From Antilocapra americana (lineage: Eukaryota > Chordata > Mammalia > Artiodactyla > Antilocapridae): DNA of 64,000 bases. The stretch spans positions 226,162 through 290,161 of the forward strand of contig ML662466.1 of assembly GCA_007570785.1 (NCBI GenBank). The letters are read 5' to 3'. How positions within the stretch are numbered: the first letter of the stretch is position 1; the number at the start of each line of letters is the position of its first letter. A model generated the notes under the pieces. The model did no database searches. It saw nothing but the letters and a program-made list of their open reading frames with translations, and was not told where the DNA came from. Of this stretch, positions 24,626 through 36,350 are shown one piece after another. Position numbers and translations under genes: made by a program.

Positions 24626-24785
24626 AAGAGAATGTCCAGAGGACCATTAAATAAGGTAGCTAGTTTGAAGAAATTGCTGGGAGCAGCAAAATTGCTGAAG
24701 AAAAGTGGCTCCGAGCAGGCTTAGAAACAACTGCCTCCTCTCAGAGAAGCAAGGACCCCTAGACAGAACCCCAGACACAAAGTCA
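24626..24785 (+). pseudogene. PRDM9: PRDM9-like exon 6 with premature stop
   Basis: Acceptor catgtag (to 24,625), donor GTAAGA at 24,786. It encodes KRMSRGPLNKVASLKKLLG, AAKLLKKSGSEQA, then TAG at 24,722-24,724 where the family has Gln (CAG to TAG), then the recognisable KQLPPLREARTPRQ to the exon end. Sequence after the stop still aligns in frame, so the stop is a point change. A spliced message from the exon 2 ATG would encode 151 residues before this stop. Confidence 0.9.
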
Positions 24786-24914
24786 GTAAGAGAAAATTTG
24801 GGGAGTTTCTCTAATTAGTTCCTCCGATCTCTGCAGAAAAGCTACTAAGTATGGCCTAGGTGTGTGATGTGGACTTTGGGTAGGCGTGGGTTTAAGCTGG
24901 ACTATTCTGAGACA

Positions 24915-25065
24915 TGAAGTTAGCACTGGGGCCATGGGAAAATCTTTTACATTTTCTGAGGTCCTGATTGTTCATCTGTAAAGTGAAGATATGGATACAT
25001 AACTCATAGTGTTTGGAAGCATTACTTTAAATGCAAAAGTGCTGACACCTACAAGTAGTTGAATA
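24915..25065 (+). mobile_element. MIR SINE relic
   Basis: 'ttttctgaggtcctgattgttcatctgtaaagtgaagatatggatacataactcatagtgtttggaagcatt' in outline follows the MIR core order (stop-counting 'cctcatctgtaaaatgggga' type motif, then the 'ctcatagggttgt' type motif). This is an ancient mammalian repeat in intron 6. Confidence 0.6.
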
Positions 25066-25316
25066 AAACCAGTTGTGATGATAGGGACCATGCTTTGTTA
25101 ATATTTATACACAGACCTCTGCTCAATGCCATACGTGTCATGCCCTTAACATATATTTTCTGAGTAGACGTGTCAGTGAAGTATTTCCTAAGGAAAATGG
25201 GAAGTTAAACCTACTAATGGGAAGTGCAGGAAGCTAATACTGAACAGAGCATCTGTGGTCAGTGTGGAGCCTCAGACTCCTGAACCAGTAAAGGGAGAAG
25301 AAACAAAGTACAGAGA

Positions 25317-25475
25317 AGGGACTTCCTGGTGGTGAAGTGGTTACGACTCCACACTTCCACTGCAGGAGGTGTGGGCTCCATTCCTGGTCAGGGAACTAAG
25401 ATCCCACAATCCATGCAGCATGGCCAATAAATAAATAACGTACCATTAAAACATAAAAATACAAAAGTAAGAGTT
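25317..25475 (+). mobile_element. CHR-type SINE
   Basis: 'gggacttcctggtggtgaag', 'ttcctggtcagggaactaa' and 'gatcccacaatccatgcagc', followed by an A-rich tail; sense orientation, intron 6. Confidence 0.88.
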
Positions 25476-25607
25476 TGAAAAATAAATGTGAAAAAGTTTT
25501 AACAAACTGTATAGATGGACAAGTAGGTGATCTCACACTTTCTGATAAAACAGGGACTAATTCTCCAGACCCCACCCACCTGGCTTAACTTCTGTTCTCC
25601 ATCTTAG

Positions 25608-25709
25608 AACTCAGAAGAAAGGAGACTGAAGTGAAGAGGTACAATCTATGAGAAAGAAAGGGCCACGTGTACCAAGAGGTCAGCGAGCCACAGGATGACG
25701 ACTACCTCT
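25608..25709 (+). pseudogene. PRDM9: PRDM9-like exon 7 (SSXRD) with premature stop
   Basis: Acceptor catcttag (to 25,607) and donor T|GTGAGT at 25,710. It encodes LRRKETEVKRYNL, a TGA at 25,649-25,651, then ERKGHVYQEVSEPQDDDYL. The SSX repression-domain motif is otherwise preserved. The family residue at the stop is Arg, consistent with CGA to TGA, a methyl-CpG transition. Phase 1 in and phase 1 out match neighbours. Confidence 0.92.
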
Positions 25710-25925
25710 GTGAGTGACCCCGCTGGCCCATTCATGGAGAAGGGGTTATGAGACCTTGGTACAATAACCTCACCTCACCATTTGGTCCCCTGATCATCCC
25801 CTTCCTCTATGTCTTGGGGTACCGGATCGACGCCAAAGTCTGTGAGTGCCCCAGTTCTTTCTGAATGTCTTTATGACCAGCAACATCACTCTACCTCCCC
25901 TCATCCCTGTTGCTCTCACCTCCTG

Positions 25926-26149
25926 ATTGTGAGGAGTGTCAGAACTTCTTCATCGACAGCTGTGCTGCCTATGGGCCCCCGACCTTTGTAAAGGACTCTG
26001 CAGTGGGAAAGGGGCATCCTAACCACTCAGCCCTCACTCTGCCCCCTGGGTTAAGTATTAGACTGTCAGGCATCCCTGAGGCTGGGCTTGGAGTGTGAAA
26101 CGAGGTGTCCTATCTGCCGCTGGGCCCTCACAGTAGATACTCCTGGCTG
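25926..26149 (+). pseudogene. PRDM9: PRDM9-like exon 8: lost acceptor, stop and 48-nt deletion
   Basis: Homology starts at 25,926 with [16 protein letters not shown] (the Cys-pair zinc-binding segment ahead of SET), then [16 protein letters not shown] and [11 protein letters not shown]. Where AG should stand, bases 25,924-25,925 are TG, so the acceptor is gone. TGA at 26,096-26,098 replaces the Trp that follows GLGV. After LPLG-PH the sequence jumps to YSWL: 16 family residues (the GPYEG ... DEEAAN stretch) are missing, a 48-nt in-frame deletion. The donor GTGAGA at 26,150 is intact. Confidence 0.9.
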
Positions 26150-26304
26150 GTGAGAAATAACCCTCTTTCCTTGTCCTCTGGCCTCTAATCGCTTGTGTGT
26201 GGTGAGGGGGGTACTTCATGTCTACATGCAAGGAAGAGGATGGTGATGACACAGTCAGCAATGACACAGTCAGCCCCGTGTACTGTGTGCACTGGGCATG
26301 AACA

Positions 26305-26465
26305 CAGGACTTCTATCAGAAGATCAGAGGAAGGTGGGAGACAGTGGTGCTGGCACACAGAACTTCTATCTAAAGATCAGAGGAAGGTGGGAGACAGAGG
26401 TGCTGGCACATGAGACTTCTATTTAAAGATCAGAAGACAGGTGGGAGACAGTGTTACAGGTGTAC
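26305..26465. repeat. 53-bp minisatellite, about 3 units
   Basis: Three tandem units with a 53-bp period start near 26,307, 26,360 and 26,413. Each contains 'acttctat', 'aagatcag' and 'ggtgggagacag'. The third unit is more diverged. It lies in intron 8. Confidence 0.88.
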
Positions 26466-26684
26466 AGAAGTGACTCCTCGCTTGTGGAGCCCTTGCCTTC
26501 AATATACCAATAGACTCAGACTTGAAATGATGATTATGGTGCTTACTGTGTGGTCCAACTGGCAGCTGAATTCATGCAGGCTAAAGCACACCAATGACAG
26601 CCAAGGGAAAGTTCTATTACTTCCTACCAAAATAAGATAAAATAAAAGAGAAAAGAAAGCTCGTATCTCTTTTCTGACACTCAG

Positions 26685-26752
26685 GTCACCAGAGGAAGAA
26701 ATAGCTATGAGTATGTGGATGCAAAGGACACATCTTTGGCCAACTGGATGAG
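26685..26752 (+). pseudogene. PRDM9: PRDM9-like exon 9 (SET region), open
   Basis: Acceptor gacactcag (to 26,684) and donor GTGAGT at 26,753. It encodes VTRGRNSYEYVDAKDTSLAN then WM and two bases of the next Arg codon. This corresponds to the SET-domain strand with the YEYVDGKD motif of the family (Gly to Ala here). The family's Cys in RNCYEY is Ser here. No stop. Confidence 0.9.
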
Positions 26753-27882
26753 GTGAGTGCAGTGAGTCTGCAGGTTGTAGACGTCCCTCCTCCCTCAAGT
26801 CCACACCTCTTTCCTTCTCAACCTGTCTCCCTCAATAGCTTTCACATCTCCTTTCCTCTTTTCCTTCCACATCATGCTCTTTTATCTCAAGATGTTAGAA
26901 AGAAAGAAAAATACAGCATGTACCCTCAAAATATAAGTTTATGTGTTCAACAAAACTGAGGTTCTTGAAGACAACTTGAGGACTCTAGATCAACCAGGGA
27001 CACTTTTACTGACTTAACTGACACTTATGAAGCACTCTATGTCCCAGTTTAGACAGTGAACTTCATTACTGAAGCAGATCACACAACCCATGTCCTTTTG
27101 GAGAACATACTGAAGACAGACATTAACCAATTGATTTTAGGAAGAGTAACCTTAATTTTTCTATTTTTGAATAATTTCACAGCACCAGGGTAACCTAACA
27201 TCTTGGTGACCTTGAGAGACCTTGAGTTCGTGTGGGCAACAGCCTCCCCAGGCTTGGTTTCAGTGAGAAGTGGGCCCTGAGGCCTGAGAAGTAATGGGGA
27301 CAGGATGGCTGTGAGCATGGCCGTTCTCTGAGGGCCTCTCCTTTCATCAGGGCAGGCACAAAATGAACAAACTGTCACTGTTCTGTGTGTCAAGCTATGT
27401 CAGAGCCCTCTCCATGTTTCCATGGGAGAGGGTGGGCAAGTGAATAGGACCCTGGACACACGAGATGAGATTGGAGAAAAGCCTCTGGAGAGTAGGCAGG
27501 CTGGTGTGAGTGCTGAGGGGTGCATGATAGCCTAGGAGCACCAAGTCCTGTGGAATTAAAGAGAACTTAATTTAGAGTTTAGAGGAGGTCACCAGTCTTA
27601 TGGGCAGTGCAGGAGGAGCCACGTCTGGTACTGGGCTCTGGACAATGGCTAATTAGGTAACAAGAGAAAAGCATTCCAGCCAGGAAAAGGACCGGAAACA
27701 GGATCTGGAAATAGGAATTCACACAGCCAGATTGAAGGTGTGAACAGAAGGTCCCCCCCGCCATGAGGGGTGGTGGGAATCATGGCGGCCTCAGAGCCTG
27801 AAGGCAAGGAGCTGGGCATGGTCCGACATTGGAGGGGTCTCATCACCTGTGGTTTGTTTCCCTCCCCCGGCCTTGACCCCAG

Positions 27883-28076
27883 GTATGTGAACTGTGCCCA
27901 GGACGAGGAGCAGCAGAACCTGGTGGCCTTGCAGTATCATGGGCAGATCTTCTACAGAACCTGCCAGGTGGTCAGGCCGGGCTGTGAGCTACTGGTCTGG
28001 TATGGGGACGACTATGGCGAGGAACTCGGCATCAAGCGGAACAGCAGGAGGAAGAGCAAGCTCTCAGCCAGGAGAG
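27883..28076 (+). pseudogene. PRDM9: PRDM9-like exon 10, catalytic SET core, open
   Basis: Acceptor gaccccag (to 27,882) and donor G|GTGAGC at 28,077; 194 nt. It encodes [39 protein letters not shown] and [15 protein letters not shown]. The VNCA, FYRTC and LLVWYGD motifs that form the SET cofactor and substrate pocket are kept, including the WYG tyrosine. The exon itself is undamaged, but upstream stops prevent translation from the normal start. The open frame extending from 27,770 includes intron and is not a separate gene. Confidence 0.93.
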
Positions 28077-28252
28077 GTGAGCGAAACCCCTCTTCCAGTG
28101 CCCCACCCTATCCTGGGGAGCTTCCCTGGTCTGATTCTGAAACAGAGTTCAATCCAGTCTAAAGTCAGTCAAGTCACAATTAAAATGCCTCAGAATTTGA
28201 TTCATTTCCCAAGACTGTTAGGAAAGATATTTATATTAAAAATATTAGTCCA

Positions 28253-31200
28253 ATGGGGGAACTAAGATGGCGGAAGAATAGGATGGGTAGACCACTTTCT
28301 CCCCAATAAATACACCAAAATAACATTTAAAAACTGAGCAAACTCCATAAAACAGCATCTGATTGCTGGCAGAGGACATCAGGCACCCAGAAAGGCAGCC
28401 CATTGCCGACGAAAGAAGGTAGGACAAAAAAAAAAAAAAAGTAAAAAGAGAGGCAAAGAGTTAGGGACGGAGACCCATCCCTGGAAGGGAGTCTCAAAAA
28501 ACAGAGGTTTCCGAACACCAGGAAATATTCTCCCCAGCAGAACTTTGGCAAATCTCAGAGGGCAAAATAACTGGGAGTAAAAACAGATAAATAATTAAGA
28601 CCCCAGATTATGTTCCCAACTGCAACTCCCAGCAGAGTGGTGGCCCGGGCGCCCCATCCCCCACTAGCCAGCGAAGGGAGGGGTGGGCTGTGTGCGCTTT
28701 GGGAAAGGACTGGGACCGAATGCCCCAGGGCAGTCTGAGGGAGCTAACCGGAGATAGCAACCTAGACTGCAGGGCAGCCTTCCTCAGAAGAGCCCCTGCC
28801 AGGCCTGAGCACAGAACAAAGGGCTGCATGCCCCGGGGCAGCCTGAAGGAGCTAACAAGAGATAGCAACCTAGACCTGTGGTTGCTTTCCCGAGGAAGAG
28901 TCACTGCCAGGTCCTCGCACAGAACAAAGGGTGGCGTGAGGCGGGGCGGCGGGGTGAACCTGGGTGGCTGCCGGGCGGTCGGTCCTGGGAAGTGCAAGCA
29001 GCCGAAGCGGCTGCTTCAGGCTACTCCTGGTGGAGCAACCGAGAGCCTGAGCAGAGGGGGCAGGGAAAGTGCACTCGCCAGGAGCAGGGGACAAACCCCA
29101 GAGCACTGAATAGACACTGAAGAGACCAGCAAACAGAAGACACTAAAATCAGCAGAGGGAACCGCTTTGGAACTGACAGGAGCAACAGATTAAATCCCTG
29201 CAGTTGGCACAGACTACATAGAAAGGAGTCTATAGACCGTGAGAAGTACAAGCCGCACCAAGGAACTACCTGTAAATGAACTGACCCCTCACTGTACACA
29301 ACAGCATCAGAGAAAGCCGTGGATATAATTTTACTAGAATCATCTTTTAAATTTTTAAAACTTTTTTATACTATTTTTTTATTTTTACTTTTATATTTTT
29401 ATGTTCTGAATTTTAAAACCCCTATAACCCCATTATTTTTTCCTATTTTTCTTTATTTTTATTTTTCTTACTCTCCTCTTTCTCCCATATTTTATTTTAC
29501 ATTTTTAAAAATTTTATTTCTTTTCTTTGCTTTTATATCTCCTCTTTTTCCCTTTTTTATTTTTAATTTAATTTTTTTCTTTCTTATTTTTATTCTTTTT
29601 TTCCTTCCTTTCATTGTTTTGTAAATGTATTTTTGAGAATACAATCTTTACTCTAGATTTTTAATCTTTGCTTTTTAGTATTTAGTATCAACTTTGTATC
29701 CTTAAGAATCCAAGCTTCAGTACCCATTGTTACTTGGGAGTGAGATCACTGGCTTGACTGCTCTCTCCCCATTTTTGACTCTCCTTCCCTCCCCCACAAA
29801 GTCACCTCCATCACCCCCCTCCCCCTTATCTTCACTACCCAACTCTGAGAATCTGTTTAAGTGTTACGAGCTGTGAAGAACACTGAGATAACTGATCACT
29901 GGCTGAATCTGTCTCTCTCCATCTGATTCCCTCTTTTCTCTACCTGGCGACTTTTGTCTCCTTCCTCCCTCTTCAACTTTCGATATAACTCTGTGAACAT
30001 CTCCGAGGGATCCAGGCTGTGGAGAGCACACAGGGAAGTGATCACCGGACACTTCACTCTCTCACCATCTGATCCCTCTCTTCTTCTGTTCACCTCTATA
30101 TTTTTCCTCCCTCTGCTCCATGCCATGTAACTCTGTGTACTTGTCTGGGTGTCCCTCACTGTGGAGAAACTTCTCATCACTAAACTAGATGTTCTACCAT
30201 CATTTCTACATAGATGGAGGAGTCCTAAGGCTACTGGAAGACAGGAGGCTAAACCCAGATCCTGAGAATTCCAGGGAACTCCTGGATCCAGGAGTTAATT
30301 AAATTATCGATAGGAGCTCATCAAACGCCTCCATACCTAAACTGAAACCAAGCACCACATGAGGGCCAACAAGCTCCAGAGTAAGATATACCAAGCAAAT
30401 TCTCCAGCAACACAGGAACATAGCCTGGAGCTTCAATACACAGGCTGCCCAAGGTCACACCAAGCCCACTGACATCTCAAAACTCTTTACTGGACACTTC
30501 ATTGCTCGTTAAGAGTGAGGAAACCCAGATCCACCCACCAGAACACCACACAAGCTTTCCCAACAAGGAAACTTTGAAAAGCCGCACATCCAACCGAACC
30601 CATAGTGAGCAACCTCCACAATAAAGGGATAACAAAGCAAGATAAACAAGATGAAAAGGCAGAGAAATACCCAGAAGGTAAAGGAACAGGATAAATGTCC
30701 TCCAGACCAAACAAAAGACGACGAGATAAGAAATCTACCTGATAAACAATTCCGAATATTGATGGTGAAAATGATCCAAAATGTGGAAAACAAATTGGAG
30801 TTACAGTTCAATAACCTGCAGACAAGGACTGAGAAGATGCAAGAAAGGTTTAACAAGAACTTAGAAGAAATGAAAAAGAGTCAAAATACAATGAATAATG
30901 CAATAAATGAGATAAAAAATCACCCTGGAGGGAACTAACAGTAGAATAACAAAGACAGAAGATAGGATAAGTGAGGTAGAAGACACAATGGTAGAAATAA
31001 ATGAAACAGAGAGGAAAAATGAAAAAAGAATGTAAAGAAATGAGGACAATCTCACAGACCTCTGGGACAATGTTAAAACGCACCAACATTCGAATCACAG
31101 GAGTCCCAGAAGAAGAAGACAAAAAGAAAGACCATCAGAAAAATTTTGAGGAGATAATAGCTGAAAACGTCCTTAAATTGGGAAAGGATATAATCACTCA

Positions 31201-34200
31201 ATTCCAAGAAACCCAGAGAGTCCCAAACAGGATGAACCCAAAGCGAAACACCCCAAGACACATATTAATCAAATTAACAAATATCAAATATAAAGAGCAA
31301 ATATTAAAAGCAGCAAGGGAAAAACAACAAATAACTCACAAGGGGAATCCCATAAGGATAACAGCTGATCTCTCAACAGAAACGCTTCAGGCCAGAAGGG
31401 AATGGCAGAACATACTTAAAGTCATGAAAGAAAATAACATATAACCCTGATTTCTGTACCCAGCAAGGATCTCATTCAAATTTGAAGGAGAAATCAAAAG
31501 CTTTCCAGACAAGCAAAAGCTGAGAGAATTCAGCAACAACAAACCAGCGCTCCAACAAATGCTAAAGGATCTTCCCAAGACAGGAAACATGGATAGGGTA
31601 TATAATCTCGAACCCAAAACAATACAGTAAATGGCAACGGGATCATACTTCTCAATAATTACCTTAAATGTAAATGGGTTGAATGTCCCAACCAAAAGAC
31701 AAAGATTGGCCGACTGGATACAAAAACAAGACCCCTATATATGTTGTCTACAAGAGATCCACCTCAAACCTAGGGACACATATAGACTGAAAGTTAAAGG
31801 CTGGAAAAAGATATTCCATGCAAATAAAGACCATAAGAAAGCAGGAGTGGCAATACTCATATCAGATAAAGTAGACTTGAAAATAAAGGCGGTAAAAAGA
31901 AATACAGATGGGCATTACATAATGATCAAAGCCTCAATCCAAGAAGAAGAAATAACAATTATAAATATATTTTCACCCAACATAGGAGCACCACAATATG
32001 TAAGGCAAATGCTAACAAGTATGAAAGGGGAAATTAACAACAACACAATAACAGTGGGAGACTTTAATACTCCACTCACACCAACGGATAGATTAACTAA
32101 ACAGAAATGTAACAAGGAAACTCAAACTTTAAATGTTACACTAGACCAGTTATGACCTAATTGATATCTATAGGACATTCCACCCCCCAAAAATGAATTT
32201 CACCTTTTTCTCAAGTGCACACGGGACCTTCTCCAGAATAGATTACATCCTGGGCCATAAATCTAGCCTTGGAAAATTAAAAAAAAATTGAAATCATTCC
32301 AAGCATCTTTTCTGACCACAATGCAGTGAGATTAGATATCAATTACAGGAGAAAACCATTTAAAATTCCAACATATGGAGGTTCAACAACACACTGCTGA
32401 ATAACCAACAAATCACAGAAGAAATCAAAAAAGAAATCAAAATATGCATAGAAATGAATGAAAATGAAAACACAACAACCCAAAACCTATGGGACAGTCT
32501 AAAACCAGTGCTAAGGGAAAGGTGCATATCAATACAAGCTCACCTCAGGAAACAAGAAAAAAGTCAAATGAATAACCTACCTTTACACCTAAAGCAACTA
32601 GAAAAGGAAGAAATGCAGAAGCCCAGGGGTAGTAAAAGGATAGAAATCTTAAAGATCAGGGCAGAAATAAATGTAAAGGAAACAAAAGAGACCATAGCAA
32701 AAATCAACCAAGCCAAAAGCTGGTTCTTTGAGAAAATAAATAAAATTGACAAACCATTAGCCAGACTCATCAAGAAACAAAGGGAGATGAATCAAATCAA
32801 CAAAATTAGAAATGAAAACAGAGAGATCACAACAGAAAACACAGAAATACAAAGGATCATAAGAGACTATTATCAGCAACTATATGCAAATAAACTGGAC
32901 AACCTGGAAGAAATGGACAAATTCCTAGAAAAGTACAACTTTCTGAGACTAAACCAGGAAGAGATAGATAATCTTAACAGATCCATCACAAGCATGGAAA
33001 TTAAAACATAATCAGAAATCTTTCAAAGAACAAAAGCCCAGGACCAGATGACTTCACAGGTGAATTCTACCAAAAATTTAGAGAAGAGCTAACACCTATT
33101 CTACTCAAATTCTTCCAGAAAATTGCAGAGGAAGGTAAACTTCCAAACTCCTTCTATGAGGCTACCATCACCCTAATTCCAAAACCCAACAAAGATGCCA
33201 CAAAAAAAGAAAACTACAGGCCAATATCACTGATGAACATAGATGCAAAAATCGTTAACAAAATTCTAGCAAATAGAATACAACAACACATTAAAAAAGA
33301 TCATACATCATGATCAAGTAGGCTTTATCCAAGGGATGCAAGGATTCTTCAATATTTGCAAATCAATCAAGGTAAAACACCACATTAACAAATTGAAAAA
33401 TAAAAACCACATGATTATCTCAATAGATGCAGAGAAAGCTTTTGACAAATTTCATCATTCATTTATGATAAAAACCCTCCAAAAAGCAGGAATAGAAGGA
33501 ACATACCTCAACCTAATAAAAGCTATATATGACAAACCCACAGCAAACAGTATCCTCAATGGTGAAAAACTGAAAGCATTTCCCCTGAAGTCAGCAACAA
33601 TACAAGGGTGCCCACTCTCACCACTACTATTCAACATAGTTTTGGAAGTCTTGGCCACAGCAATCAGAGCAGATAAAGAAATAAAAGGGACCCAGATTGG
33701 AAAGGAAGAAGTCAAACCTCACTATTTGCAGATGACATGATCCTCTACATAGAAAACCCTAAAGACTCTACCAGAAAATTACTAGAGCTCATCAGTGAAT
33801 ATAGTAAAGGTGTAGGATGTAAAATCAACACACAGAAATCCCTGGAATTCCTATACACTAATAATGAGAAAATAGAAAGAGAAATTAAGGAAACAATTTC
33901 ATTCACCATCGAAACAAAAATAATAAAATAATTAGGAGTATTTCTACCTAAAGAAACGAAAGACTTATATATAGGAAACTATAAAACACTGATGAAAGAA
34001 ATCAAAGAGGACACAAATAGATGGAGAAATGTGCCGTGTTCATGGATTGGAAGAATCAATATAGTGAAAATGAATATACTACCCAGAGCAATCTATAGAT
34101 TCTATGCAATTCCTATCAAGCTAATAGAGGTCTTTTTCAGAGAAGCAGAACAAATAATTTCACAATTTGTATGGAAATACAAAAACCTCGTAGAGTCAAA

Positions 34201-35770
34201 GCAATCTTGAGAAAGAATGGAACTGGAGGAATCAACCTACCTGATGTTAGGCTGTACTACAAATCCACAGTCATCAAGGCAGTATGGTACTTGCACAAAG
34301 ACAGAAATATTGATCAATGGAACAAAATAGAAAGCCCAGAGACAAATCCACACATCTATGGACATCTTATTTTGACAAAGGAGGCAAGAATATACAATGG
34401 AGAAAGACAATCTCTTTAACTAGTGTTGCTGGGAAAACTGGACAGCCACTTGTAAAAGAATGAAACTAGAACACTTCTTAACACCACACACAAAAATAAA
34501 CTCAAAATGGATCAAAGAGCTAAGCATAAGACCAGAAACTATAAAACTCCTAGAGGATAACATAGGCAAAACCCTCTCTGACATAAACCAAAGCATGATC
34601 CTCTATGACCCACCTCCCAGAATATCAGAAATAAAAGCACAGATAAACAAATGGGACCTAATTAAAATTAAAAGCTTCTGCACAACACAGGAAACTATAA
34701 GCAACGTGAAAAGGCAGCCTTCAGAATGGGAGAAAATAATTGCCAATGAAGCAACGGACAAACAATTAATCTCAAAAATATACAAGCAAATCCTGCAGCT
34801 CCATGCTAGAAAAATAAACGACCCAATCAAAAAGTGGGCCAAAGAACTTAACAGACATTTCTCCAAAGAAGACAAACAATAGCTAACAAACACATGAAAA
34901 GATGCTCAACATCACATATTATCAGAGAAATGCAAATCAAAACCACAATGAGGTACCACTTTACACCAGTCAGAATGGCTGCCATCCAAAAATCGACAAG
35001 CAATAAATGCTGGAGAGGATGTGGAGAAAAGGGAACCCTCTTCCACTGTTGGTGGGAATGCAAACTAGCATGGCCACTATGGAGAAGTGTGGAGATTCCT
35101 TAAAAAACTGAAAACAGAACTGCCATATGACCCAGCAATCCCACTGCTGGGCATACACACCAAGGAAACCAGAACTGAAAGAGACACGTGTACCCCAGTG
35201 TTCATCGCCGCACTGTTTACAATAGCCAGGACACGGAAGCGACCTAAATGCCCATCAACTGACGAATGGATAAGAAAACTGTGGTACATATACAGAATGG
35301 AATATTACTCAGCATTAAAAAAAATTCATTTGAATCAGTTCTACTCAGGTGGACAGAACTGGAGCCTGTTATCCAGAGTGAAGTAAGCCAGAAGGAAAAA
35401 CAAAAATACAATATACTAATGCATATATATGGAATTTAGAAAGATGGTAATGAGAACCCTGCATGCGAGACAGCAAAAGAAATGCAGATGTATAGAACAG
35501 TCTCGTGGACTCTATGGAAGAGGGCAAGGGTGGGATGATATGGGAGAACGGCATTGAAACATGTTAATTATCATATGTGAAATCAATCAACAGCTCAGAT
35601 TTGATACTCAGGGCTGGGGCTACCAAGATGACCCAGGGGGAGGGAATCGGGAGGGACAAGGGAGGGGGGTTCTGGAGGGGGAAAAATGTATACCCATGGC
35701 GGGATTCTTGTCAATGTATGGCAAAACCAAAACCAACACAATAAAGTAAAGAAAATTAAAAAAAAAATAG
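28253..35770 (+). mobile_element. Near-full-length L1 in intron 10
   Basis: It starts with the ruminant L1 5' end (gggggaactaagatggcgg at 28,254) and ends in an A-run at about 35,758-35,768, about 7.5 kb. ORF1 begins at the ATG at 30,651 (coiled-coil segment MQERFNKNLEEMKKSQ) and is broken near 30,935; its RNA-binding part resumes at 31,001-31,444. ORF2 begins at the ATG at 31,631 (SYFSIITLNVNGLN, endonuclease with DFNTPLTPTD) and is broken from 32,154 on. The RT catalytic FADD is coded at about 33,725 but a single-base loss splits it between frames. The Cys-rich C-terminus lies at 34,894-35,103. Not competent to move by itself. Confidence 0.92.
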
Positions 35771-36350
35771 GACCTAGGACTCTTGGTCTCATCCAGTCTC
35801 AAACCCACTTCCTGCAGAGTTTCTTTGAAAGGCTGGTCTTTGAACAAGGAGGCTCAAATTCTGCTTCACTCACACCTGCTCTAACCACCCCCTGTGCTGC
35901 CTCCCATATGCAGAGCACTCCAGGCCAGGCACCCCTAACTTAATAGACCCTTTCCCCTCACAGGGAGCCACTCAGGAAGATTTTCCCTAAGTCATCAAGA
36001 GTCTTATATCTCAGTAGGGTAAAATACCTGTGACCACTGTGACATGACTTTTCAGATACTTACACGCAGGGAAAGGTCCCTGCAGTTCCAAATCTATCAG
36101 GAGAGACACTGCCTCTGATGCTACTGAAAGGTCCCTAGTCTGAGCGATACATAGAAAAGGCCCTTGACACAAGCTTCCTGGACTTCTGTAGATGTAAAGA
36201 ATAAGAATGGAATGGACTTACAGACATAGTGGACTGTAAACACATACTTGATGGGAGACAAATCGAGCACTGTCAACACTAAAATGATTACTGGGGCAGG
36301 CTTTACCGTGGCAAATGAGCTACCTGACTAAAAGCTGCCTCTTTCAGCAG
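35771..36350. other. Intron 10 remainder, no repeat recognised
   Basis: Sequence between the L1 tail and the last exon. No gene is seen, and no CRISPR-like or tandem structure. It probably represents original intron 10 of the PRDM9-like gene. Confidence 0.5.

Noticed and set aside
27770..28162. 130-codon open frame on the + strand
   Set aside because: Only 27,883-28,076 is coding (the SET exon of the PRDM9-like copy); the start and end of the frame lie in flanking introns.
29319..29624. 101-codon Phe/Leu/Ile-rich frame resembling a membrane protein
   Set aside because: It is the T-rich part of the L1 5' region; the hydrophobic composition follows from the T-richness.
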